NCBI GenBank assembly: GCA_964600365.1 | Contig: CAZRJG010000002.1 | Coordinates: 1-64,000, forward strand | Direction of reading: 5' to 3' | From: GCA-020352575 sp964600365 | GTDB taxonomy: Bacteria; Actinomycetota; Acidimicrobiia; Spongiisociales; JAENVV01 | Length of the DNA: 64,000 bases | In this document: positions 51,574 to 59,432 of the stretch, in pieces | Layout: the number at the start of each line of letters is the position of its first letter | Numbering within the stretch: position 1 is the stretch's first letter | Translations under genes and position numbers: made by a program | The notes under the pieces: generated by a model | What the model was told of the DNA's origin: nothing | Databases searched by the model: none | What the model saw: the letters and a program-made list of their open reading frames with translations, nothing else

Positions 51574-52830
51574 TCAGGCGGGTCGCACGACACGGATCGT
51601 GGCGATCCGGTTCCGATCCATGTGGTCCACGACGAGCTCGATGTCACCGATCGCCACCTGATCACCCGGCTCGGGGATCGACCCGTGCTCGGCGAGGAAG
51701 AGGCCGGCGAGCGTGGCGTACGGACCGTCGGGCAGCACCTCACCAATTGCCTCAGCGACCGCGTCGAAGGGGATGCGTCCATCGGCGAGCCACAGGTCCT
51801 CCCCTACGGCCACGATGCTCGGGCTCCCGGGGTCGAACTCATCACGGAGGTCACCGATCAACTCGCCGACGAGGTCCTTGGGGGTGATGAGGCCGTCGAA
51901 CCCACCGTGCTCGTCCAGCACGATCGCGTACCCGATCCGCCGAACGCGGAAATCGCGGAGTGCATCGAGGAGCGCCGCCGACTCGGGGACGAACTGGGGG
52001 GTGCGAACGAGTGAGCGCAACTCCGTGGAGGACACGTCGGGGCCGAGCCGGAGGACGTCCTTGACGTAGAGCACACCCACGAGGTCATCGAGCGATCCCT
52101 CCTCGGCCAGGACAGGGAACCGGGAGTGTCCCGTCTCGGCCACGACCTGCCTGATCGCCTCGACATCGAGTGGGAGGCGAAGGGACACGACGTCGACGCG
52201 GGGGGTCATGACCTCCCGCACGGGACGATCGGCGGCTGCGAAGAGCGCATCGATGATCTGGTGGGTGTGCTCCCCGATCCCTCCCACCGCGAGGCCCATC
52301 GCCGCGAGGGCCCGGATGTCGTCCTCGGTCACCTCCGGTGCATCCCTACGGATCCCCCACCGCGTCGGGCGGAGGAGCCCGCGGCTCACCCCCATGAACA
52401 CACGGGAGACCGGGGTCAGGATGCGTCGGAGCCAGTACAGGGGGATCGAGGCGAACAGCCCATACGACTCCGGGTCGCGGGAGGCCATGGTCTTGGGCGT
52501 GATCTCACCGAGGACGAGGATCACCGCCGTCATCCCGAACGTGGCAAGGATTGGGCCGAGTGGCTCCCCGACGAGTTCCGTGGCGAGCACCGTCGCGATC
52601 GTTGCGGCGAGGATGTTCACGAAGTTGTTCGCTACGAGGATCGTGCCGATCGTCCCCTCGGCGTCGTCCGACAACGCTGCGAGCCGCTCGCCGCGCCGGC
52701 CATTGCTGCGCAACTGGTCGAGACGCTCGCGAGGGATCGCGACGACTGCGGTCTCCGAACCCGAGAGGAACCCCGAGGCAATGAAGCAGAGCCCGAGGAC
52801 GGCGACGAGCCCGAGTTGGGTGGGGGTCAC
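51574..52830 (-). CDS. CNNM/CorC-HlyC family transporter-like protein
   Basis: A 418-residue protein: a DUF21/CNNM membrane domain (about residues 1-180, with SGFLSGSETAVVAIPRERL and LVLGEITPKTMA), two CBS domains (about 200-320; REVMTPRVDVVSL, then LDALRDFRVRRIGYAIVLDE), and a C-terminal CorC_HlyC domain. The family is linked to Mg2+/Co2+ efflux. The GTG start is 1 bp after the stop of a receiver gene, so the two are co-transcribed. Confidence 0.88.
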   Translation of the reverse strand: MTPTQLGLVAVLGLCFIASGFLSGSETAVVAIPRERLDQLRSNGRRGERLAALSDDAEGTIGTILVANNFVNILAATIATVLATELVGEPLGPILATFGMTAVILVLGEITPKTMASRDPESYGLFASIPLYWLRRILTPVSRVFMGVSRGLLRPTRWGIRRDAPEVTEDDIRALAAMGLAVGGIGEHTHQIIDALFAAADRPVREVMTPRVDVVSLRLPLDVEAIRQVVAETGHSRFPVLAEEGSLDDLVGVLYVKDVLRLGPDVSSTELRSLVRTPQFVPESAALLDALRDFRVRRIGYAIVLDEHGGFDGLITPKDLVGELIGDLRDEFDPGSPSIVAVGEDLWLADGRIPFDAVAEAIGEVLPDGPYATLAGLFLAEHGSIPEPGDQVAIGDIELVVDHMDRNRIATIRVVRPA

Positions 52831-52831
52831 G

Positions 52832-53200
52832 TCAGACCGACGACCCCGCGGGGATCGCGGCGCGGAGCTCCTGGGCAGTGAACGGCTTCGTCACCCATGC
52901 GTCGGCACCCGACCGATCGGCGAGGAAGCGATCAGCGGCACGATCGAGCAGGAGGACGAGGGGCGCCTCGGCGAGCTGGTTGGCAGCGATGGCATCCTTG
53001 CAGGCCCGCACCACGGCCATACCCCCCATGGAGCCGACCTGGAGGTCGATGACGATCGCCTCGGGAGCCACTTCTGCGGCTCGGCTCACGGCGGCGCGCG
53101 GATCGGACTCGGTCACGATCGAGCGGCGCGGCCCTGAGAGGGCCGCCTCGACATCGTTTCGCACCCAGTCGTCATCGGCGATGAGGAGCACAGTGGCCAT
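52832..53200 (-). CDS. Orphan response-regulator receiver domain
   Basis: A 122-residue stand-alone receiver. The acidic pair (IADDDW) and phospho-Asp (AIVIDLQVGSMGG) are present, as is the Lys (WVTKPFT). The Thr/Ser expected after the fourth strand is replaced by Asp (VLLLDRAADRF), which may alter signalling. No output domain. ATG 53200 follows a TACCCT hexamer (53215-53210, minus) by 9 nt. It is coupled to the CNNM/CorC gene. Confidence 0.8.
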   Translation of the reverse strand: MATVLLIADDDWVRNDVEAALSGPRRSIVTESDPRAAVSRAAEVAPEAIVIDLQVGSMGGMAVVRACKDAIAANQLAEAPLVLLLDRAADRFLADRSGADAWVTKPFTAQELRAAIPAGSSV

Positions 53201-53295
53201 GGGGTCCAGAGGGTAGCGCCCGGGAACGACGACCGATCGAGCAGGAACAGCACGAGCCCTACGAACGGACCTCCGTACGCCTCCCGGATGCGCAC

Positions 53296-53301
53296 TACCC
53301 T
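53296..53301 (+). promoter_or_regulatory. -10 hexamer, leaderless purF
   Basis: TACCCT ends 7 nt before the GTG at 53309. It lies downstream of the ATG at 53288 and so argues against that start. Confidence 0.45.
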
Positions 53302-53308
53302 CATAGAG

Positions 53309-54715
53309 GTGATCGACACGGATGGGCGCCCCGGGGAGGCTTGTGGCGTCTTCGGCGCCTGGGCCCCGGGCGGACAGGCAAGCCTCCTCACCTACTTCGG
53401 GCTCTTCGCCCTCCAACACCGCGGCCAGGAGAGCGCAGGCATCTGCGCCTCGAACGGAGAGACCGCAACGGTCTTCAAGGAGCTCGGCCTCGTTCCGCAG
53501 GTCTTCGACGAGCAGGTGCTTGCAGGCCTCGAGGGGCACATGGCGATCGGCCACACTCGCTACTCCACGACCGGCTCCCCCAAGTGGGCGAACGCCCAGC
53601 CGGTGTTCCGCCAGGTCGGCAACCGCTCCCTCGCACTCGGCCACAACGGGAACCTCACCAACACCGTCGACCTCGCCGCCGAGGCGGGGCTCGCAGACGT
53701 CACCGACACCGAGGTGCTCATCGAGCTCCTTGCCCGGAAGGCAGACCAGTTCGGACCCGAGTTCGAGCTGGACCAGGCGCTCGCAGGCATCCTCTCCCGT
53801 GTGCAGGGTGCGTTCTCGCTCGTCGTCATGGACCAACGCACCCTCGTGGGCGTGCGCGATCCGAACGGGTTCCGTCCCCTCTGTCTCGGCTCCCTCGAGG
53901 ACGGCGGGTGGGTGCTCGCCTCCGAGACGGCGGCACTCGACATCGTCGGGGCAACCTTCGTCCGTGAGTTGGGACCCGGCGAGATGGTCGTCATCGACGA
54001 GAAGGGCGTCCGCAGCCTCTGCTTCGCCGAACCGACCCCTCGCCTCTGCGTCTTCGAGTTCGTGTACTTCGCCCGCCCCGACTCGCGGCTCCACGGCCGG
54101 GACATCCATGGCAGCCGTCAGGAGATGGGACGGATCCTCGCCGCCGAGCAACCCGTCGATGCCGACGTCGTGGTACCCGTCCCCGAGTCGGGCATCCCTG
54201 CCGCCCAAGGGTTCTCCGCCGCCTCGGGCATCCCCTACGCAGACGGGCTCGTGAAGAACCGCTACGTCGGGCGCACGTTCATCGAGCCCACGCAGTTGCT
54301 CAGGGACCGCGGCATTCGCGTCAAACTCAACCCGATCCGTTCGACGCTCGAGGGAAAGCGGGTCGTCCTCGTCGACGACTCGATCGTCCGGGGGTCCACC
54401 ACCCAGAAACTCGTCGCCATGGTCCGCCAGGCCGGAGCCGCCGAGGTGCACCTCCGCATCTCGTCACCGCCCTACAAGCACCCCTGCTTCTACGGGATGG
54501 ACACGTCCGACGCATCCAAGCTGCTCGCAGCGCGCATGGACGTCGACGAGATCGCAGCGCATATCGACGCCGACACCCTCGGCTACCTCAGCCTGTCCGG
54601 CCTCCTCGACGCAACCGGTTCGGCCGAGGAGGGATTCTGCACCGCGTGCCTCTCGGGGGTGTATCCCACCGAAATCCCCGACGGGCTCACCAAGCACAGC
54701 CTCGAACTCGCATGA
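53309..54715 (+). CDS. purF: Amidophosphoribosyltransferase
   Basis: A 468-residue enzyme for the first committed purine step. The short propeptide ends at EACGVFGA, where Cys11 becomes the N-terminal nucleophile of the glutaminase domain; HRGQESAG, GHNGNLTN and the PRPP-binding VLVDDSIVRGSTT follow. The start is GTG 53309 rather than ATG 53288, because the promoter hexamer lies between them. It overlaps purM by 4 bp. Confidence 0.95.
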   Translation: MIDTDGRPGEACGVFGAWAPGGQASLLTYFGLFALQHRGQESAGICASNGETATVFKELGLVPQVFDEQVLAGLEGHMAIGHTRYSTTGSPKWANAQPVFRQVGNRSLALGHNGNLTNTVDLAAEAGLADVTDTEVLIELLARKADQFGPEFELDQALAGILSRVQGAFSLVVMDQRTLVGVRDPNGFRPLCLGSLEDGGWVLASETAALDIVGATFVRELGPGEMVVIDEKGVRSLCFAEPTPRLCVFEFVYFARPDSRLHGRDIHGSRQEMGRILAAEQPVDADVVVPVPESGIPAAQGFSAASGIPYADGLVKNRYVGRTFIEPTQLLRDRGIRVKLNPIRSTLEGKRVVLVDDSIVRGSTTQKLVAMVRQAGAAEVHLRISSPPYKHPCFYGMDTSDASKLLAARMDVDEIAAHIDADTLGYLSLSGLLDATGSAEEGFCTACLSGVYPTEIPDGLTKHSLELA

Positions 54716-55722
54716 CGTCGAAGGCGTACCAGAGCGCCGGTGTGGACACCGCTGCGGCGGACCGCCTCGTCGAGCGCATCGGACCCGCCGTCACCGCCAC
54801 CTGGGGTGACCGCGTCGTCGGCGGATTCGGCGGGTTCGCCGCTGGCATCAGGATCCCCGATGGGTACCGGGACCCGGTCCTCATGCTCTCCACCGACGGC
54901 GTGGGGACGAAACTCGAACTGGCCCGGGCGCTGCAGCGATTCGACACCGTGGGCCACGACCTCGTTGCGATGTGCGTCGATGACCTCGCCGCCGTCGGTG
55001 CCGAACCGGTGGCCTTCGTGGACTACGTGGCCGTCGGCGCGCTCGACGGTAACCGGGAGGCCGCACTCGTGTCCGGCATCGCCGATGCCTGCGCGATCGC
55101 AGGCTGTGCCCTCGTCGGTGGGGAGACGGCCGAGCATCCGGGGGTCATGGGTGCCGACCAGTTCGACCTCGCCGGCACCGCGCTCGGCGTCGTCGAGGCG
55201 GACGGCCGACTCCACCCCGGCCTCGTGCAGGACGGGGACGTGCTCATCGGCGTCGATTCGCCCAACCTGCGCTCGAACGGTTTCTCCCTCGTGCGCCGGA
55301 TCCTGGAGTCATCGGGCGACGACCCCCACATCGACGGCGTCCCGGCGCTCGAGGTGCTCCTCGAACCCTCCGTGATCTACGCGCCGGCTGCGGTGCGAGC
55401 CGCCCGCCTCGACGGGGTGCACGGCCTCGTGCATGTCACGGGCGGTGGCCTTCCGGGCAACGTTCCGCGTGTACTCCCCGATGGCCTCGGGGCAACGATC
55501 GATCGGGGTGCATGGACGCCGCCGACGGTCTTCTCCTGGCTCGCGTCCGAGGGCCACCTTTCGGAAACGGACCTCCTCGGCGCTTTCAACATGGGCATCG
55601 GCTTCGTCGCAGTCGCGACCCAGGCAGCGGCCGACGAGGTCGCCGCGGTTTTCGCAGGCGAGGGACATCCTGCACGGGTGATCGGGCGGGTCGGGACGGG
55701 TAGCTCGCTCACGATCTCCTGA
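54712..55722 (+). CDS. purM: Phosphoribosylformylglycinamidine cyclo-ligase
   Basis: A 336-residue AIR synthetase. It begins TSKAYQSAGVDTAAADRLV and shows STDGVGTKLELA, DLVAMCVDDLAAVGAEP (about residue 80), GGETAEHPGVM and the C-terminal GGGLPGNVPRVLP. It closes FGAM to AIR. The ATG at 54712 overlaps the purF stop (ATGA). Downstream there is no further purine gene. Confidence 0.95.
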   Translation: MTSKAYQSAGVDTAAADRLVERIGPAVTATWGDRVVGGFGGFAAGIRIPDGYRDPVLMLSTDGVGTKLELARALQRFDTVGHDLVAMCVDDLAAVGAEPVAFVDYVAVGALDGNREAALVSGIADACAIAGCALVGGETAEHPGVMGADQFDLAGTALGVVEADGRLHPGLVQDGDVLIGVDSPNLRSNGFSLVRRILESSGDDPHIDGVPALEVLLEPSVIYAPAAVRAARLDGVHGLVHVTGGGLPGNVPRVLPDGLGATIDRGAWTPPTVFSWLASEGHLSETDLLGAFNMGIGFVAVATQAAADEVAAVFAGEGHPARVIGRVGTGSSLTIS

Positions 55723-55969
55723 TCAGAGCAGAGCTGCTCGAGCCAGGCCGTGAATCCGTCGTCGAGGCTCACGAGTTCGGCCACCGTTGACCTCTTGGTC
55801 ACGACTCCGTCCCGTTCGATCGTGCCCCCGCCTCCGCCGGTGAGCTCGAGTGTGCCGCCGCCGAGAGGGCCCCAGACGCCGAGCCCGACCTGGATCGAGG
55901 CTCGACCCGGTGGGAAGGAGTTCTTGGCCCAGCTCCTCCTCTGCTGAGCGCCAGTCCGTCGTGCTCCAT
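55723..55969 (-). pseudogene. Possible degraded small gene
   Basis: The 355 bp between purM and the lnt-like gene hold no intact gene. On the minus strand, coding-like composition (strong G/C at third positions) runs from an ATG at 55969 to a TGA at 55725-55723 but shifts frame at about 55945, 55935 and near the end. The best segment reads SIQVGLGVWGPLGGGTLEL and later VAELVSLDDGFTAWLEQL. No family is recognised; sequencing error is an alternative. Confidence 0.3.
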
Positions 55970-56077
55970 GGGAACCGCTCGCCGGTCGGCTCGCCTGGTA
56001 CACCGGGTGGCGCGCTCGCCCTCAGGGTCCGCGCCGTGGGCGGAACGGTCGCGTACGCGCAGGAGATGGGTGCCGAC

Positions 56078-57568
56078 TCAGCGGAGGCGGCGCTCCGCAC
56101 ACCGCACCATGCGGATCGTGAGGAAGGCGCCACCCACGACCATCGCGAGGCCTGACAGCCAATCGCCGAACCGGACGTAGGGCGTGGGTCCCGCGTCGCG
56201 GGCACGGACCGTCCCCGTGACCACCGCCTCCTCGTACAGGGGGCTGATCTCGCCGGGTTCACCGTCCCGAATGACGGTCGACGCACCGGTGATCGCCGAA
56301 TGCACCACATCGAGGCCGAGTTCGGCGGAACGCATCCGCGTCATCCATATGAGCTGGTCGGCCGCAGCACCACGGCCGTACGAGGACTCGTTCGTCGCCA
56401 CCACCAGCAGCTCTGCGCCGATCGTGGCGTGTTCGCGCGCGTACCGGCCGAACGCTCCCTCGAAGGAGATCACGGAGCCGATCGCGACATCCCCGAGCAG
56501 GAAGAGCTTGGGCCCGTCGCCCGACAGCATGTCCCGCGAACGCATCCCGGGCAGGTCCCCGAACACCGCCCGCCACGGCACACGCTCCCCGAAGGGCACG
56601 GGGTGCTGCTTGCGGTACTCCTGCAACATCTCGCCGGCCGGGGAGAAGAAGACGTTCGCATTCACGAACCACTGGTCCTCCACAGGCCGGTCGGTCCCGA
56701 TGAGGAAGGCGGCGTCGAGACGGCGGGCCTCGGCGCTGATCGCTGCCGCCACCTCCTCGTTGATCCGCGGGTCGGTGGTGAACCCGGTCGAGGATTCGGC
56801 CCACACGACGAGGTCGTAGGTGTCGGGTTCGAGGGTTGAGGTGAGGTCGAGGTGCTGCTCGGTGATGCGAGTCCGCTCGTTCACGCACCCGACCTGCGGG
56901 CATGGCGAGTTCCCCTGGACGATGGCGACCTCCAGCTCCCGCCCCGTTGCACCGGGATCGAGCACCACGCCGAGGATGAGGACCACGGCGAGCACCCCGA
57001 GTCCCGCCATCGCCGGCCGGCGGTCACGCGACTCGATCGTGAGCGCAAGTCCCATCGAGGCGACGGCAAGGACGACCGTCCACCCCGTGGCACCGAAGAT
57101 CGCAGCCGCGTCGCGCGCCGCCTCGAACGAGGCGACGGAGTACCCGGGATCGGCCCATTCGAGGGCGAAGACGGGCAACCATCGAAGCACCGCGAAGACG
57201 CCAAGCCACGAGCCGACCGTGATCGCAGCGCTCGCCATGCGCCGTTCGTCCCGAACTGCCCGGGTCACCCACCCGAAGGGGGCGAAGAACACCGCGTGGA
57301 CGACACCGAGGAGGATCCACGCAACGTCTGCGAGTCCAACCTCGAGGTTGCGGAGCCACACCATGAGGCCCGCCGAGAACAGAAAGCCGAACAGCGCCGC
57401 AAGCGCCCCCGCGCGACCGGACGAAGACGTGCGACGAAGGCCGACCACGAGGAGCGCAAGTGCTCCAACGGCGGCAAAGGGCACCCCGAATGGGGGGAAG
57501 GCGGCCACCATGAGGCCCGCGGCGAGGAGGATGAACAGGACCGGCAACGCGCGGTGAAGGCTAGGCAC
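56078..57568 (-). CDS. lnt: Apolipoprotein N-acyltransferase-like protein with Ser at the catalytic Cys position
   Basis: A 496-residue protein: about six to seven N-terminal TM segments (residues 5-190), then a nitrilase domain and a final TM. The nitrilase Glu (VVWAESST) and Lys (YRKQHPVPFGE) are present, but where Lnt has Cys-Phe/Tyr-Glu this protein reads VISFEGAF. It would third-acylate lipoproteins if active. The start is taken at GTG 57568; a much longer frame upstream is antisense to the IMPase gene. Identity as Lnt family is firm; activity is uncertain. Confidence 0.82.
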   Translation of the reverse strand: MPSLHRALPVLFILLAAGLMVAAFPPFGVPFAAVGALALLVVGLRRTSSSGRAGALAALFGFLFSAGLMVWLRNLEVGLADVAWILLGVVHAVFFAPFGWVTRAVRDERRMASAAITVGSWLGVFAVLRWLPVFALEWADPGYSVASFEAARDAAAIFGATGWTVVLAVASMGLALTIESRDRRPAMAGLGVLAVVLILGVVLDPGATGRELEVAIVQGNSPCPQVGCVNERTRITEQHLDLTSTLEPDTYDLVVWAESSTGFTTDPRINEEVAAAISAEARRLDAAFLIGTDRPVEDQWFVNANVFFSPAGEMLQEYRKQHPVPFGERVPWRAVFGDLPGMRSRDMLSGDGPKLFLLGDVAIGSVISFEGAFGRYAREHATIGAELLVVATNESSYGRGAAADQLIWMTRMRSAELGLDVVHSAITGASTVIRDGEPGEISPLYEEAVVTGTVRARDAGPTPYVRFGDWLSGLAMVVGGAFLTIRMVRCAERRLR

Positions 57569-57593
57569 GGGCCAGGCACTGGCCCGGGGCCGA

Positions 57594-57599
57594 TAGCCT
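57594..57599 (+). promoter_or_regulatory. -10 hexamer, leaderless IMPase gene
   Basis: TAGCCT ends 6 nt before the ATG at 57606. Confidence 0.45.
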
Positions 57600-57605
57600 G
57601 CGCCG

Positions 57606-58385
57606 ATGGACGACCTCTCCGTTGCGCGTGCCGCTGCGACCGCCGCCAGCGCTGTGATCGCCGCCTCGGACGCCCGATCCGCCCGCCTGAAGGGGGCCGT
57701 CGACCCCGTCACCGAGACCGACTTGGCCGCGGAGCGGGCGATCCTCGAGGTCCTCCGCACCCATCGACCCGACGATGCGGTCCTGGCCGAGGAGTCCGGG
57801 GGTGCGGTCGACGGGCGCACCTGGGTGGTCGACCCACTCGACGGGACGGTCAACTTCGTGAACGGCATCGACCACATCGCCGTCTCCGTGGGACTCTGGG
57901 ACGGGGACGAACCCTTGGTCGGCGCCATCCTCGACGTCGCTCGATCCCGCATGTACTCCGCTGCTCGCGGCGCGGGGGCGTGGTGCGATGGTCGTCGGCT
58001 CCGCGTCTCAGATCGACCGACCAATGAGGCCATCGTGGCATCCGGATACCCGTACGACAGGAGGGAACGAGCCGTCGCGTACGGCGACTTCACGGCTCGC
58101 CTCCTCGCCACCGTACGAGGGGTGCGGCGCTTCGGCGCTGCTGCGCTCGACCTCGCGTGGGTCGCAGAAGGGCGCGTCGACGCCTATGTGGAGCCGGGGA
58201 TCCCCGCGGGCGTGCAGCCATGGGACGTCGCTGCCGGCATCCTCCTCGTTCGGGAGGCGGGGGGGCGGGTCGTGAACGAACATGGCAATCCGGCCGGGCT
58301 CAGCGAGCGACTCTTCGTCGCGGGAGGGGAACCAACGATCGACGGCATCCTGCGATGCCTCGACGGGTGGTCCGACGGGCGCTAG
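57606..58385 (+). CDS. Inositol monophosphatase family protein
   Basis: A 259-residue phosphatase with the metal-site motifs AEES (about residue 63), WVVDPLDGTVNFVNG (about 77-91) and the C-terminal QPWDVAAGILLVREAGG. Members act on inositol phosphate, histidinol phosphate or fructose bisphosphate; the substrate cannot be fixed from sequence. The DPLDGT Asp pair and WD motif are intact. Confidence 0.9.
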   Translation: MDDLSVARAAATAASAVIAASDARSARLKGAVDPVTETDLAAERAILEVLRTHRPDDAVLAEESGGAVDGRTWVVDPLDGTVNFVNGIDHIAVSVGLWDGDEPLVGAILDVARSRMYSAARGAGAWCDGRRLRVSDRPTNEAIVASGYPYDRRERAVAYGDFTARLLATVRGVRRFGAAALDLAWVAEGRVDAYVEPGIPAGVQPWDVAAGILLVREAGGRVVNEHGNPAGLSERLFVAGGEPTIDGILRCLDGWSDGR

Positions 58386-58399
58386 GCGCCCGACCCGCG

Positions 58400-58405
58400 T
58401 ACGCT
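58400..58405 (+). promoter_or_regulatory. -10 hexamer, leaderless gene at 58412
   Basis: TACGCT ends 6 nt before the ATG at 58412. Confidence 0.4.
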
Positions 58406-58411
58406 CACCGG

Positions 58412-59395
58412 ATGTTCCAAGACGCCATCACCGAGTTCTGGGAGTGGTGGGCCGACGCGCGCGACGATGTCTCCGAGGAGCTTCGCACCGGCGGGCTCTC
58501 CGACGGCACGATCGACGAGATCGGGGACCGGGTGTGGCGCATCCACCCCGAGTTGGAGTGGCAGATCACCGGGGGCATCGACGCCCGGAACTCGCTCAAC
58601 CTCGTGTCCGGGGGAACCCGGCTCCTGCGCCTCGTCGCCGAGCTGTGGACCCGCATGGGCCCCGGCGGGGACGACGAGTGGGAGCACCATCCCGCCCGGC
58701 TCCCGTTCGGACTGGAACCGTTCGAGATCGACGGTATCGAGATCGATCCGTCCGAGGCCCGGTTCACCTCGGACTGGGACGAGGTCTACGAGCGCCTCGA
58801 CCTCACCATCTCCCATCCTGCGTTCGACGACCTCTCGGAGGACGGCGCACGGGGCGCCGCGATCCACCTGCTCGATGGAACCCTCGGCGAGGATGCCGTC
58901 GAGCGCTGGATGGGCATCCTCGAGACCTCTCCGGACCCGGTCACGGGACAGCCCCTCTTCACCCTCCGCTCCGATGTCGACGGGATTGCCGCTGCGGCCA
59001 CGGGACAGGGGTGGGAGCGGGTCGACGACCAGTACGAGGGCGTCGTGGTCGCCACGGCGAACCGCGCCGTGAAATGGATCGACCACATCCGCAAGCCGAT
59101 CTACGGCGAGGTCACGATCACAGCACTCGCCTCCGACGAGGACGGGCTCCCCGTGCCGCTGGAGCAGAAGCGGATCGACGCGGCCGTCGACGACCTGTTC
59201 GATCGGCTCGGCCACCACGCCGTGTGCATCGGCATGGCTACCGGAGAGGGCGAGCACACGGTGCACTTCTTCACCGAGCTCGGCGAGTCCGTCGAAGATG
59301 CCCTCCGGGAGTGGCGCGAGGCGCACGACAACCGGGACATCACGATCGAGCTCGCACCGGACGAGCAGTGGTCGAACGCAGAACAGTGGGACTGA
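58412..59395 (+). CDS. Acidic protein of unknown function
   Basis: A 327-residue soluble, strongly acidic protein (FQDAITEFWEWWADARDDVS at the start, ELAPDEQWSNAEQWD at the end). It has no signal or TM segment. Regular alpha/beta texture with YEGVVVATANRAVKWIDHI and HHAVCIGMATGEGEHTVHFF blocks. I do not recognise the family. It has its own promoter hexamer and is followed by a short repeat. Confidence 0.65.
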   Translation: MFQDAITEFWEWWADARDDVSEELRTGGLSDGTIDEIGDRVWRIHPELEWQITGGIDARNSLNLVSGGTRLLRLVAELWTRMGPGGDDEWEHHPARLPFGLEPFEIDGIEIDPSEARFTSDWDEVYERLDLTISHPAFDDLSEDGARGAAIHLLDGTLGEDAVERWMGILETSPDPVTGQPLFTLRSDVDGIAAAATGQGWERVDDQYEGVVVATANRAVKWIDHIRKPIYGEVTITALASDEDGLPVPLEQKRIDAAVDDLFDRLGHHAVCIGMATGEGEHTVHFFTELGESVEDALREWREAHDNRDITIELAPDEQWSNAEQWD

Positions 59396-59398
59396 CTA

Positions 59399-59428
59399 CG
59401 TCAGTGGTCAGTAGCCAGTAGTCAGTCG
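59399..59428. repeat. GTCAGTA-type heptamer tandem repeat
   Basis: GTCAGTG, GTCAGTA, GCCAGTA and GTCAGTC follow in phase at 7-nt steps between two genes. It is a low-complexity microsatellite of unknown role. Confidence 0.7.
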
Positions 59429-59432
59429 TCGG

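Noticed and set aside
53288..53308. purF start at ATG 53288
   Set aside because: A TACCCT hexamer lies inside this stretch and ends 7 nt before GTG 53309, which also gives a normal-length propeptide.
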